Source of the DNA: Thermodesulfovibrionia bacterium
Lineage (GTDB): Bacteria; Nitrospirota; Thermodesulfovibrionia; UBA6902; BMS3Bbin08
Assembly: GCA_030694425.1 (NCBI GenBank)
Contig: JAUXYI010000079.1
Coordinates: 1 to 64,000 of the forward strand
Direction of reading: 5' to 3'
DNA: 64,000 nucleotides
The notes beneath the pieces were generated by a model, which was not told the origin of the DNA, did no database searches, and was given only the letters and a program-made list of their open reading frames with translations. Below are positions 36,286 through 44,273 of this stretch, piece by piece. Every line of letters begins with the position of its first letter. Position 1 is the first letter of the stretch. Made by a program: the position numbers and the translations under genes.

Positions 36286-37512
36286 ATGACCCCTCTTGAG
36301 AAAATAATAATTGATAAAATCAAAAAACAAGATCTCATCACATTTGAGACTTTCATGGACATGGCGCTTTATTATCCTGGGCTTGGGTACTACACATCTC
36401 CAGATTTAAAGATAGGACGTAAAGGAGATTTTTATACAAGCCCGCACCTGCACAAGATATTCGGCGCAATGATTGGAAAACAGCTTGAAGAAATGTGGGA
36501 GATAATAGAAAGACCATCTGTTTTTCATGCAGTTGAAATCGGAGCAGGCGCCGGTTATCTGTGCAAGGACATACTTGATTATTTAAAAACCAGGGAAATC
36601 TTCCAATCGCTGAATTACATAATTGTAGAAATAAATCCTGTGATGATAGAAAAACAAAAAGAATTACTTTCAAATCCCCCCAACCCCCCTTTCATAAAGG
36701 TCATGACTCGTAGAGGGGGCGAGAGGGGATTATTGGATGAAAAAGTAAAATGGATTTCTTCCCTAAGAGAGCTTAATAATATCAGAGGCTGCATTTTTTC
36801 AAATGAACTTTTGGACGCATTCCCTGTCCATGTTGTTGAAATTGTGAATGAAGATTACCCCTCCCCCACCCCCCTCCCTCAAAGGGAGGGGGTAAGGGGG
36901 AGGGTGAAAGAGATTTATGTTGCTTTTGATGGTAATAAAATTATTGAACTAAAACAAGATATTAGCTCAATAGATATAATAAATTACATTAAAGAATTTT
37001 CCATCGATATTCCAAATGGTTACAGAACTGAAATCAACTTAAAAATAAAAGACTGGCTTAAAGAAATTTCTGAAATTTTGCATGAAGGATTTGTTATTAC
37101 AATTGATTACGGTTATACAGCCAAAGAGTATTATGATGAGGAACGCTCAAAAGGCACCCTTCTCTGTTATCACAAACACCGCATGAATGAAAATCCCTAT
37201 GAGAATATTGGCAAGCAGGATATAACAGCGCATGTAAATTTTTCATCTCTTAAAAAATGGGGCGAAGAAATCGGATTTAAAACAATAGGCTACTGCCCGC
37301 AGGGAACATTCCTAATTTCACTTGGAATTGATGAAGTAATAACAGAGTTATATGGCAACTCACTTGATTATGAATCAGAGATTTTAAAGATTAAAGGCCT
37401 GATATTGCCTCAGGGCATGGGAGAATCTCATAGGGTGATGATTCAATACAAAGGAGAGCGTTTGCCAACACTCAGAGGATTTTCAATGCGGAATCAAATA
37501 AACACTCTTTAG
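36286..37512 (+). CDS. MidA/NDUFAF7-family SAM-dependent methyltransferase with two repeat insertions
   Basis: 408 residues. Family blocks are MALYYPGLGYYTSP, GRKGDFYTSPHLHKIFG, VEIGAGAGYLCKDIL (SAM loop) and FSNELLDAFPVHVVE, then VITIDYGYTAKEYY. Two stretches do not belong to the fold: residues about 129-152 (NPPNPPFIKVMTRRGGERG) and about 191-207 (PSPTPLPQREGVRGRV). Both are encoded by intergenic-type palindromic repeats read through in frame. The catalytic core on each side is intact, so the enzyme may still work. Its target in bacteria is unknown. Confidence 0.85.
   Translation: MTPLEKIIIDKIKKQDLITFETFMDMALYYPGLGYYTSPDLKIGRKGDFYTSPHLHKIFGAMIGKQLEEMWEIIERPSVFHAVEIGAGAGYLCKDILDYLKTREIFQSLNYIIVEINPVMIEKQKELLSNPPNPPFIKVMTRRGGERGLLDEKVKWISSLRELNNIRGCIFSNELLDAFPVHVVEIVNEDYPSPTPLPQREGVRGRVKEIYVAFDGNKIIELKQDISSIDIINYIKEFSIDIPNGYRTEINLKIKDWLKEISEILHEGFVITIDYGYTAKEYYDEERSKGTLLCYHKHRMNENPYENIGKQDITAHVNFSSLKKWGEEIGFKTIGYCPQGTFLISLGIDEVITELYGNSLDYESEILKIKGLILPQGMGESHRVMIQYKGERLPTLRGFSMRNQINTL
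36672..36740. repeat. Palindromic repeat 1 inside the MidA-family gene
   Basis: AATCCCCCCAACCCCCCTTT ... AGGGGGCGAGAGGGGATT is an inverted repeat of the CCCCCCTTTxxAAAGGGGGG intergenic class. Its centre is interrupted by TCATGACTCGTAGA, a second small motif seen elsewhere in the window. It adds a multiple of three bases. Confidence 0.7.
36856..36908. repeat. Palindromic repeat 2 inside the MidA-family gene
   Basis: TTACCCCTCCCCCACCCCCC TCCCTCAAAGGGAGGGGGTAAGGGGGAGGGTG is the same family as the intergenic copies at 34288, 40931 and 52470. It is read as PSPTPLPQREGVRGR, which is also how this repeat family translates elsewhere. Confidence 0.8.
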
Positions 37513-37719
37513 CAGTTAGCCACTGATTTACGCAGATTGACACGGATTTTTCAATGAGTTACAAGAAGTTCATATTTCACCTTTTTAGTGAAATATGGAA
37601 TAAGCATAATTTTTTGTTCTATCGGTCTTTATCTGTGTTCATCTGTGGCCAAATACTTTTTGTAGGTTTAAATATCTATCTTATACTATTTTATTAGAAG
37701 TCAAAATTCAGTCTGAAAC

Positions 37720-37778
37720 ACAAAACGCTGAAACTCAGCGGCGGGCAATCGGCCGTCTGCTGGGGTGTTTTGTTAGCG
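37720..37778. other. Possible solo attC-like palindrome
   Basis: AAACTCAGCGGCGGGCAATC with GGCCGTCTGCTGGGGTG and TTTTGTTAGCG forms an imperfect stem with unpaired bases (CAGC-GG-CGG against CCGTCTGCTG) and ends in a GTTAGCG core. The partner RYYYAAC is not clear. It may be a degenerate integron site 4.7 kb from the cassette array or an unrelated hairpin. The rest of the 280-base gap holds ATCTGTGTTCATCTGTGG-type repeats. Confidence 0.3.
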
Positions 37779-37793
37779 ACTATAAAATTATTG

Positions 37794-38042
37794 TTATGCC
37801 CGAACTGTCCGAGACTGCCTGGTCTTTGGAAGCTTTCTCAACTGTATAACCAGTCGTAATGCCTCATTCACTGCTTCACCGTTTGGAAATACGCTGGCTA
37901 CATCAGGCTCCAGGAGCACTATATTGGTACCCTTTTGAAAACGATGGGCGTACTTTCCCCGAATTCCAGATTTCAATAACGACTTTAGGTCGTATTCTGG
38001 ACGCAGATCATCTTCGAGCTCTTGTTTATTTTCCTTCTTCAT
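37794..38042 (-). CDS. Antitoxin-like partner of BrnT
   Basis: 82 residues. LRPEYDLKSLLKSGIRGKYAHRF and NIVLLEPDVASVFPNGEAVNEALR are typical of short proteins encoded directly after BrnT-type or HigB-type toxins. Its ATG overlaps the end of the brnT remnant. The toxin gene is truncated, so this is probably an orphan antitoxin. An exact family name is not certain. Confidence 0.6.
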   Translation of the reverse strand: MKKENKQELEDDLRPEYDLKSLLKSGIRGKYAHRFQKGTNIVLLEPDVASVFPNGEAVNEALRLVIQLRKLPKTRQSRTVRA

Positions 38043-38130
38043 AAGCCTCTCTTTCTGTTTTAGTCAATGCTCTTGCGCTGATTATTCTAATCCGACCGCC
38101 TCTATCAGTATGGGCAACTATCAGCAGCCT
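38026..38130 (-). pseudogene. brnT toxin 3' remnant
   Basis: In the minus frame upstream of the antitoxin the sequence reads RLLIVAHTDRGGRIRIISAR then ALTKTEREAYEEGK and stop, the conserved second half of BrnT-family RNases. The first half is missing; a dispersed repeat (38140-38350) begins at the break point. Confidence 0.75.
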
Positions 38131-38139
38131 GTTGAAAAA

Positions 38140-38350
38140 GTCGAATGACTGTCTTTGCGAGCCCTTCGCTTCTGTCATTGCGAACCCTTCCCTGTCATTG
38201 AGAACCCTTCCCTGTCATTGAGAACGAAGTGAAGCAATCTCCTTATTCTTGCTCAGGGTAAACTCCGCGAAGCAATCTCGCTTCTATATTAATCAATGAA
38301 CTGGAGATTGCTTCGTCATCCCGACGAGTCGGGATTCCTCGCAATGACAC
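38140..38350. repeat. Compound palindromic repeat related to 34072-34214
   Basis: Contains CTTTGCGAGCCCTTCGCTTCTGTCATTGCG, two further TTCCCTGTCATTGAGAAC units, GAAGCAATCTCC..., and GGAGATTGCTTCGTCATCCCGACGAGTCGGGATTCCTCGCAATGACA. The head and tail match the 34.1 kb copy. It abuts the broken brnT gene. Confidence 0.75.
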
Positions 38351-38395
38351 ATGCAGGCAGTTTTTCAACAGGATGTCAAGACACCTGTCAGTCTC

Positions 38396-38734
38396 CTATT
38401 TCTTCGGATTATTCAAATAGTCACCAAGCAGCTCCCTGCTGTGTTCATCCTCGTGACAATATACGCACAGGTTTTCCCAGTTAGAGCCGTCAGCGGGATT
38501 GTTCCGGCTGTTTCCGTCTTTATGGTGTACGGTCAGCAAGTGGCTGTCTTTGTGGTCGAACTCTCTGCCGCACTTGGCGCATATGAGCCCGTGAATATTC
38601 AGCGAGCGTTCCCGATAGGTTTTGGCAGGAGAAATGTTCTGCCGCAGTCCCGCGACAAACTCTTCAACGGTTTTACTTTTGCCGGTTTTTTTCGGCCATC
38701 GCGATTTGTGCCTGCCCCTGTATGACATGGTCAT
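38396..38734 (-). CDS. YajD-like HNH nuclease
   Basis: 112 residues. Two zinc-type pairs, CAKC near residue 53 and CVYC near residue 93, frame the HNH core LTVHHKDGNSRNNPADGSNWENL. This matches short YajD-type HNH proteins. Role unproven; single-strand or structure-specific nicking is typical of the fold. It overlaps the upstream isomerase gene by four bases and is the last gene of a three-gene minus-strand unit (fmdB-like, isomerase, HNH). Confidence 0.85.
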   Translation of the reverse strand: MTMSYRGRHKSRWPKKTGKSKTVEEFVAGLRQNISPAKTYRERSLNIHGLICAKCGREFDHKDSHLLTVHHKDGNSRNNPADGSNWENLCVYCHEDEHSRELLGDYLNNPKK

Positions 38735-39489
38735 TTAAAATACACCTTCAGCCTCTCTATGCTTTTTTTCACATCCTCAACAGAATGAGCCTCAATTGTA
38801 TAGACACAGTTTTTCCCCTGAAGTTCTCTGAATAAAGTCCTGAAATCAAAATTACCTTCTCCGATAGCAAGGTGTAAATCTTTGTCTTTGGCATTATCAT
38901 GGAGATGAAGTTCAATAATATACAGCTTTAACATCTCAAGCCAGTCTGAAAGAAACAGTTTTGAAAAAAGATTAAAATGACCTGTATCAAAACATATTCC
39001 AAAATTTTTAGAATCCACCATCTCCATCAAGAGTTTCAGATTTGCAGGTTCATCCTCCACTATGTTTTCTATGGCTATCTTGACCCCTAAAGCAGAAGCC
39101 TTTCTATTTAAAGGTATCCATGTCTTCAGACTCTCCTCGAGCCATATATCAACCCTGCTGTCATATTTCCATTTATCATACCCTGAGTGAAAAACAACGA
39201 TCTTTGGTTTTAAGATATCCGCAAAATCAAGAATCTCGGAAAATCTCTGAAATGTAACCTCTCTCACTCTTGAATCAACGGCGCCGGGAGATAAGTCCAT
39301 AAAAGGAGCATGGATTGTAAGCTGCGGATTGTAGTCAAGCCTCTTTTTTAAATTGATTATGTCTTTCTTTTTTAAGTCATCAAACCGCTTGGAGCCGAAG
39401 TAAATCTCAAGATTCAATTTTTCCTTTTTTATAAATGGAAAATAATTCTCCAGCAGATTATAAGGAACATGGATATGCGGATTTATCAC
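38731..39489 (-). CDS. Sugar phosphate isomerase/epimerase (xylose isomerase-like TIM barrel)
   Basis: 252 residues. Metal-site blocks of the AP endonuclease 2 / xylose isomerase-like family are visible: LTIHAPFMDLSPGA, VVFHSGYDKW, IAIENIVEDEPANL, FGICFDTGHFNLF, ELHLHDNAKDKDLHLAIGEG and YTIEAH. Substrate unknown. It overlaps the FmdB-like gene by four bases and the HNH gene by four, so the three are translationally coupled. Confidence 0.85.
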   Translation of the reverse strand: MINPHIHVPYNLLENYFPFIKKEKLNLEIYFGSKRFDDLKKKDIINLKKRLDYNPQLTIHAPFMDLSPGAVDSRVREVTFQRFSEILDFADILKPKIVVFHSGYDKWKYDSRVDIWLEESLKTWIPLNRKASALGVKIAIENIVEDEPANLKLLMEMVDSKNFGICFDTGHFNLFSKLFLSDWLEMLKLYIIELHLHDNAKDKDLHLAIGEGNFDFRTLFRELQGKNCVYTIEAHSVEDVKKSIERLKVYFK

Positions 39490-39779
39490 TTTGCTTTGGC
39501 AGTCTCTTCTTTCTTGGTAGTAGTCTCGGTCTTTTTCTCAGATTTTGCATCCCTGGATTTATCAGCAGGCTTTCCAGACTCAAGCGCCTTTTTTCTTTCA
39601 GCCGAAGGATAATCCGTCACATACCAGCCGCTGCCTTTAAGCACAAAAGAGGTACTGGTTATGAGTTTAGTTAATCTTCCTCCGCAGGATTCACACTCAA
39701 TTAGAGGCGCATCAGTCATCTTCTGAGTCACCTCAAACTGTTTACTGCATTTTGTACATTTGTATTCGTATATAGGCAC
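39486..39779 (-). CDS. FmdB-family zinc ribbon protein
   Basis: 97 residues. MPIYEYKCTKCSKQFEVTQK and the second pair CESCGGRL form a CxxC...CxxC zinc ribbon typical of FmdB/CxxC_CXXC_SSSS proteins, with the family's VLKGSGWYVTDYPS block. The C-terminal third is Lys/Glu/Thr-rich and disordered. Putative regulator or RNA-related zinc ribbon. First gene of the coupled three-gene unit. Confidence 0.85.
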   Translation of the reverse strand: MPIYEYKCTKCSKQFEVTQKMTDAPLIECESCGGRLTKLITSTSFVLKGSGWYVTDYPSAERKKALESGKPADKSRDAKSEKKTETTTKKEETAKAK

Positions 39780-39834
39780 AGCTAACCTTTTATTATAAAT
39801 AATTTAAGAATTTTATTGTACTGCGTACAGCGTA

Positions 39835-39905
39835 GTTCGTACTGCGTAAAAAATATACCCTGACGGAGTACGCAAAACGCGGTACGCGGTACGAATCAGT
39901 ACGCA
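39835..39905. repeat. GTACGC-rich intergenic repeat
   Basis: Runs such as GTACTGCGTACAGCG, GTTCGTACTGCGTA, GAGTACGCAAAACGCGGTACG and CGGTACGAATCAGTACGC are short inverted and direct copies around GTAC. No gene or clear regulatory signal is seen in this gap before nifU. Confidence 0.55.
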
Positions 39906-39991
39906 ATTTTGATTTTTGCACTTTACATTTTATTTATATCATATTCATACAATCCTTGACAACACCATGAAGCTGTGATATTAAAGATTAT

Positions 39992-40825
39992 ATGTGGGAA
40001 TATACGGAAAAGGTTAAAGAATACTTCCTTCATCCAAAAAATATCGGCGAGATTGAAAACGCTGATGCCGTTGGCGAAGTCGGAAGCATTATCTGCGGAG
40101 ATGCCCTCAAACTTTTCCTGAAGATAGACAAGGAAACAGGCAAGATTATAGACGCAAAATTTCAGACCTTTGGATGTGCAAGCGCGATAGCATCATCCTC
40201 AGCGCTTACAGAATTAATAAAAGGCAAAACCACTGAAGAAGCGCTGGGGGTTTCAAATCAGGATATTGCAGGATATCTTGGAGGACTGCCCCGTGAGAAA
40301 ATGCACTGTTCTGTAATGGGGCGTGAGGCGCTTGAAGCAGCTATTGCCAATTACAGAGGAGAAAAACCGCCAGAGGTTGAGGAAGGCAAATTAGTCTGCG
40401 AATGTTTTGGAGTCACAGATAAAAAAATAAGACGCGCTATCATTGAAAACAATCTACAGACTGCTGAAGATGTTACAAATTTCACAAAGGCAGGCGGCGG
40501 CTGCGGCAAATGCATACCTGAGATTGAAAAAATCGTCCAGGATATGTGGGCTGAAAAAGCCATTAAAAAGACAGTAAAGCCAAAAGAGAAACTCACAAAT
40601 ATCCAGAAAATTGCTATGATACAGGAAGTCATTGAGAAAGAGATAAAGCCCTTGCTTCAATCGCATGGCGGTGATGTAGAATTAATAGATGTTGACGGCA
40701 ATAAAGTCACTGTATCACTCAGGGCAATGTGCACAGAGTGTCTTATGGCAGACGTTACTATAAAAGATATAGAGAAAAAACTAAGGGAACTTGTAAGCGA
40801 AGAAATAACAGTGGAAGCTGAATAA
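39992..40825 (+). CDS. nifU: NifU-type Fe-S cluster scaffold
   Basis: 277 residues with all three NifU domains: an IscU-like part with cysteines in GSIICGDAL, TFGCASAIASSSALTE and KMHCSVMG; a BFD-like [2Fe-2S] domain (LVCECFGVTD, GGGCGKCIPEI); and a C-terminal Nfu domain (IKPLLQSHGGDVELIDV, MCTECLMADVTI). It assembles Fe-S clusters with NifS 170 bases downstream. No nitrogenase gene is present, so it likely serves general anaerobic Fe-S proteins such as NadA and aconitase. Confidence 0.95.
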   Translation: MWEYTEKVKEYFLHPKNIGEIENADAVGEVGSIICGDALKLFLKIDKETGKIIDAKFQTFGCASAIASSSALTELIKGKTTEEALGVSNQDIAGYLGGLPREKMHCSVMGREALEAAIANYRGEKPPEVEEGKLVCECFGVTDKKIRRAIIENNLQTAEDVTNFTKAGGGCGKCIPEIEKIVQDMWAEKAIKKTVKPKEKLTNIQKIAMIQEVIEKEIKPLLQSHGGDVELIDVDGNKVTVSLRAMCTECLMADVTIKDIEKKLRELVSEEITVEAE

Positions 40826-40847
40826 AATATTCAGGTTAAAAAATCAC

Positions 40848-40982
40848 CCTCCCCTATTTCCCCTCCCATCAAGGGAGGGGATAGTGAGAGGGTAGTACTC
40901 TCATCAAATAAAGAGAGAAAATAGATAAGTCCCCTCTCCCCTTGCGGCCATGGCTCGTAGAGGAGAGGGTTAGGGTGAGGGG
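40848..40982. repeat. Two CCCTC/GAGGG palindromic repeats before nifS
   Basis: 40848-40896 (CACCCTCCCCTATTTCCCCTCCC with AGGGAGGGGATAGTGAGAGGG) and 40931-40982 (CCCCTCTCCCCTTG then GGAGAGGGTTAGGGTGAGGG). The centre of the second is split by CGGCCATGGCTCGTAGA. Its purine-rich right arm GGGTGAGGGG lies 10 bases before the nifS ATG and probably supplies the ribosome site. Confidence 0.75.
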
Positions 40983-40992
40983 TTATTCTCAA

Positions 40993-42162
40993 ATGAAAGC
41001 AATTTATTTAGATAACAATGCATCAACAAGGGTTGCCGATGAAGTTATAGAAGCCATGCTTCCTTACTTCGGAACCCTTTATGGAAATCCTTCAAGCATG
41101 CATACATTTGGAGGTCAGATTCACCGCAAAATAGAAAATGCAAGGCAGGAAATTGCAGAGCTAATCAATGCTGAGCCAGACGAGATAATATTCACAAGCT
41201 GCGGCACTGAAAGCGACAACACTGCCGTCATGAGCGCCCTTCAGAGCAATCCACAAAAGAAACACATCATAACAACAAAGGTTGAGCATCCTGCTGTTAT
41301 AAATTTCTGCAAGACAATGGTAAGAAAAGGTTATGAGGTAACTTATCTGCCTGTTGATAAATCAGGAAAGCTGAACCTCGAAGACCTGGAATCAGCAATA
41401 ACAGATAACACTGTTGCGGTTTCAATAATGTATGCCAATAATGAGACCGGCGTAATTTTCCCGATAGATGAAATCGCAAGCATTGTAAAATCCAAGGGTG
41501 TAATGCTCCACACAGATGCTGTGCAGGGTGTAGGAAAATTATTGATTGATGTGAAAAAACTTCCTGTTGATATGTTATCACTCTCAGGGCATAAGATTCA
41601 TGCATCAAAAGGCGTTGGAGCGCTTTATGTCAGAAAGGGAACAAGATTCTCTCCTTATATGATAGGAGGTCATCAGGAAAAAGGAAGAAGGGCAGGAACG
41701 GAAAATGTTGCTTCTATAATCGGGCTTGGAAAGGCATGTGTGCTTGCAAAAAAATATATGCATGAGGAACACACAAAAATAAAAGCTTTAAGAGACACAC
41801 TTGAGCAGGGACTGCTTGAATCATGCCCAAATCCAAGAATTAACGGAGACACAGAGCACAGGCTCACAAATACCACAAATATAAGTTTTGAATATGTTGA
41901 AGGTGAAGCCATTTTGCTGAGGCTCAATGAGGACAACATCTGCGCATCCTCCGGCTCTGCATGCACATCAGGCTCTCTTGAGCCGTCCCATGTACTGAGG
42001 GCAATGGGGGTTCCTTTCACCGCAATCCACGGCTCTATCAGGTTTTCTCTAAGCAGGTATAGCACAGACGAGGACATTAACATTGTCCTTGACAGGATGC
42101 CAAAGATTATAAAAGAGTTGAGGGAATTAAGCCCATATGGCAGAGAGGTTAAGGCTACTTAA
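40993..42162 (+). CDS. nifS: Cysteine desulfurase NifS
   Basis: 389 residues from ATG at 40993 (MKAIYLDNNASTRVADEV); the track's longer start reads through the upstream repeat and is rejected. PLP lysine in LSGHKIHASKG, and the sulfur-transfer cysteine in CASSGSACTSGSLEPSHVL. The HTDAVQGVGK strand is intact. It supplies sulfur to NifU. The two genes form a NIF-type Fe-S module. Confidence 0.95.
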   Translation: MKAIYLDNNASTRVADEVIEAMLPYFGTLYGNPSSMHTFGGQIHRKIENARQEIAELINAEPDEIIFTSCGTESDNTAVMSALQSNPQKKHIITTKVEHPAVINFCKTMVRKGYEVTYLPVDKSGKLNLEDLESAITDNTVAVSIMYANNETGVIFPIDEIASIVKSKGVMLHTDAVQGVGKLLIDVKKLPVDMLSLSGHKIHASKGVGALYVRKGTRFSPYMIGGHQEKGRRAGTENVASIIGLGKACVLAKKYMHEEHTKIKALRDTLEQGLLESCPNPRINGDTEHRLTNTTNISFEYVEGEAILLRLNEDNICASSGSACTSGSLEPSHVLRAMGVPFTAIHGSIRFSLSRYSTDEDINIVLDRMPKIIKELRELSPYGREVKAT

Positions 42163-42368
42163 GAACTCAGCGGTAAGTCGCCCCTCTTTAGCTCTGATCT
42201 TCCGTCCCCTTTATCAATTTTTTAAGGTTGATATCCACCTATTTTTAATTGTATTTTCCTTTAATTCTGCTGTAAAATTTTACATCAGCTCTTACTATTC
42301 TTAACGCAGGCAATGGAAAGGGAAGACGTTTTATCTGAAATCACGATAAGAATTTATTAAGTACATAA

Positions 42369-42485
42369 AACAAACACATAGGCACACATATATTTTAATA
42401 TTGTGTTATACAGAAAGATACAATATTGGACTATGCAGAAGACGGCATATTCAATATGCCTCTTTCTGTTTAATATCTGTTATAC
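42369..42485 (+). other. attC-like site, short-repeat type, copy 1 (array left edge)
   Basis: AACACATAGGCAC ... TGCAGAA(GA)CGGCATATTCAATATGCCTCTTTCTG ... TAATATCTGTTATAC. Outer AACA-x-TAGGC pairs with TTTAATATCTGTT only weakly; the inner hairpin is strong. The final GTTATAC core starts the first cassette. Between nifS (42162) and this site I see no gene. Confidence 0.6.
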
Positions 42486-42504
42486 AATTAAAGAGACAAC
42501 GTAA

Positions 42505-43215
42505 ATGAACGATCCAAATACAAAATTATACGATGAAGTTCATTCCATTATGACGAAAGAACTTTTGACTTTTTTCAAGAAATGTTGCAATGATTTTGAG
42601 TCAGAAGTACCTTACAATTATTTTGGAAACAGAGGGAGTGTTGATATTGTTCAATATAAGACAATAGATATATTGCATCAACCGCATAGCATGCTCTATA
42701 TCTATGAACTCGAATCACAAATAATACGGCTTGAAGAATTAGTTAGAAAATTGAAAGACAGAATGGAATATTTTCCTGAATACTTTGAAAAATCAAGAGG
42801 CATTCCAAAATTAGGAGAAGTCAATCTTTTCATTATTCTTCTAAATACTGCATCAAATTGGAAGGTAGTAAATGAGTATTTAGTTAATTTGAAATCGGCT
42901 TTTTCTCGAGTATATCATACGTTCCCAAAAGATGTTATGAGTAAAACAAAAAATCCTTCTGACAATAATTATTTTGCACAAATTCAGAGAGCATCTTTAG
43001 TTTTTTTTGATCCTTTGAGAGTTCGTCAGTTTGAGGTCAATGAAGATAATATGAATAGAGATGAAATACTTTTTAATCGTATAGCCGCTTTTCAAACAAT
43101 CGAATCATGGCATGACTCAGTTGAGAAAATTCGGGACAGTCTAAATTCTATAAAGCCTGTATTTAATAGTGCAAGCGATTTTCTTGCTAAATACAAGAGA
43201 TATATTAACAACTGA
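42505..43215 (+). CDS. Cassette gene 1, unknown helical protein
   Basis: 236 residues, not recognised. It looks soluble and mostly helical (YIYELESQIIRLEELVRKLKDRM; ESWHDSVEKIRDSLNSIKP) with no membrane segment or zinc motif. It starts 25 bases after the cassette boundary and ends three bases before the attC core GTATAAC, the tight packing typical of integron cassettes. Function unknown. Confidence 0.7.
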   Translation: MNDPNTKLYDEVHSIMTKELLTFFKKCCNDFESEVPYNYFGNRGSVDIVQYKTIDILHQPHSMLYIYELESQIIRLEELVRKLKDRMEYFPEYFEKSRGIPKLGEVNLFIILLNTASNWKVVNEYLVNLKSAFSRVYHTFPKDVMSKTKNPSDNNYFAQIQRASLVFFDPLRVRQFEVNEDNMNRDEILFNRIAAFQTIESWHDSVEKIRDSLNSIKPVFNSASDFLAKYKRYINN

Positions 43216-43217
43216 TT

Positions 43218-43351
43218 GTATAACCACCAGATGGACGTGAACGAGTGCCACAGGACGCTTTTTCAGTTTAGCAGTGGTTTGAGGTTTGCAGATTAATTTT
43301 TGGCTTGCCGACGTGCTTCAGTGGCACACATCGGTGAGTGCATCGTTAGAT
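43218..43351 (+). other. attC site 1
   Basis: Begins GTATAAC (43218) and ends GTTAGAT (43345-43351). The body has ACGAGTGCCACAGGACGCTTTTT on the left and CAGTGGCACACATCGGTGAG on the right, which pair as GAGTGCCAC/GTGGCAC. GTATAAC is the exact reverse complement of the GTTATAC at the start of this cassette. Confidence 0.85.
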
Positions 43352-43375
43352 TTATAGATAGGAGAGCAGCAATAA

Positions 43376-43484
43376 ATGATCGAGGGGCAAAAGTTCAGTC
43401 TTATATATCTTGAAAGAAAAGAACCTGTTCGAGATAGTCAGAGATTTAGAAATAGGTTGTCAGCCTATTATTGTATGAAGAAAA
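43376..43484 (+). pseudogene. Cassette 1b: gene cut by a tag element
   Basis: A frame opens MIEGQKFSLIYLERKEPVRD then continues SQRFRNRLSAYY before entering the AAAGGGGACGGTTCTA tag at 43484. It starts 30 bases after attC 1, as cassette genes do. No remainder is visible beyond the element. The family is not recognised. Confidence 0.55.
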
Positions 43485-43581
43485 AGGGGACGGTTCTATT
43501 AAATGGTTTTTTTCGACATAAAAAATAATATCATAGAAGACAAAGAGGGCGAAGTTGTAGAAATTAGAACCGTCCCCTTTA
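43484..43581. mobile_element. Non-autonomous tag element, GGGGACGGTTCTA type
   Basis: AAAGGGGACGGTTCTATT (43484-43501) and its inverse AATTAGAACCGTCCCCTTT (43563-43581) enclose about 60 bases without a transposase. The layout copies the RAYT terminal tags but with a different tail, so it is likely a miniature element mobilised by a RAYT of another family. Confidence 0.7.
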
Positions 43582-43588
43582 TTTTTGA

Positions 43589-43668
43589 TGTACAGAAAGA
43601 TAAAATATTGGACTATGCAGAAAGAGGCATATTCAATATGCCTCTTTCTGTTTAATATCCGTTAGAGC
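43589..43668 (+). other. attC-like site, short-repeat type, copy 2
   Basis: GTACAGAAAGATAAAATATTGG and the perfect hairpin CAGAAAGAGGCATATT-CAATATGCCTCTTTCTG, ending TTTAATATCCGTTAGAGC. Only the last bases differ from copies 1 and 3, where the next cassette begins. Left arm is shortened next to the tag element. Confidence 0.7.
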
Positions 43669-43677
43669 TGTAATAAT

Positions 43678-44145
43678 ATGGCAATAGATAGAAAGTTAAT
43701 CAATCGAGCATTTTTATCGAAACATGACCTCGACGAATGTAATAAATTTCTATATAAATTTAGCAAAATCGAAGATGACATTATTAAAGAAGCTCTCTTA
43801 ATTGCAGCACTCATTGCTTATGGTCGACCATTTTCAGAAAATAAAGAAAATGATAAGATCATAAAGAAAATTCCCCTTGAACTTGTCACAAGACCATTTG
43901 AACCTAGCGAAAAAAGACTTCATGCAAAATTAATGACAATAAGAAACAAGGCTATTGCACATTCTGATATTGTTAAAAAGCCTACAAGCTCATCAGTTGA
44001 TGGTCAAGGTCTTGTCCAACAGTCGAAACCATACAATATTCTTGCAGAAGACATTGACATAAATAAAATGTTGAATTTATCCAAGAAAATGATTTTAATT
44101 TGTGAAGATATAATTTGTGGTGAGCAGAGAAAACTGAAGCTCTAA
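43678..44145 (+). CDS. Cassette gene 2, small helical protein with RNxxxxH motif
   Basis: 155 residues, mostly helical. IRNKAIAHSDIV near residue 102 has the RNx4H-type motif found in HEPN-like domains and in several abortive-infection proteins. Nothing else identifies a family. Starts 10 bases after the core GTTAGAGC; its stop TAA lies inside the attC core GCTCTAAC, showing extreme compaction. Function unknown; an RNase or RNA-binding role is a guess. Confidence 0.65.
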   Translation: MAIDRKLINRAFLSKHDLDECNKFLYKFSKIEDDIIKEALLIAALIAYGRPFSENKENDKIIKKIPLELVTRPFEPSEKRLHAKLMTIRNKAIAHSDIVKKPTSSSVDGQGLVQQSKPYNILAEDIDINKMLNLSKKMILICEDIICGEQRKLKL

Positions 44146-44271
44146 CACGGCGTACACATTAACGAGTGCTACAGGACACTTTTTGAGCTTGCATTGTGAT
44201 GAGGCGTGCAAATTGGTTTCAGGCAATTGGTTATCTTACAGTGGCACTCGTCAGTGACGCTGGCGTTAGCA
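44139..44271 (+). other. attC site 2
   Basis: GCTCTAAC (44139) to GTTAGCA (44265-44271). The left core is the exact reverse complement of GTTAGAGC at 43661. Arms AACGAGTGCTACAGGACAC and CAGTGGCACTCGTCAGTG pair; the centre contains AGGCGTGCAAATTGGTTTCAGGCA, nearly the same as in attC 5. Confidence 0.9.
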
Positions 44272-44273
44272 AT

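Noticed and set aside
40942-40992. N-terminal extension of NifS in the track
   Set aside because: It translates the palindromic repeat; homologues begin with the YLDNNA block.
39992-42162. nifU/nifS as part of a nitrogen-fixation cluster
   Set aside because: No nifHDK, nifB, nifE/N or regulators are nearby; stand-alone NifU/NifS serves general Fe-S assembly in many anaerobes.
44196-44273. N-terminal extension of cassette gene 3a
   Set aside because: It reads through attC 2; the ATG just after the GTTAGCA core is the natural start.
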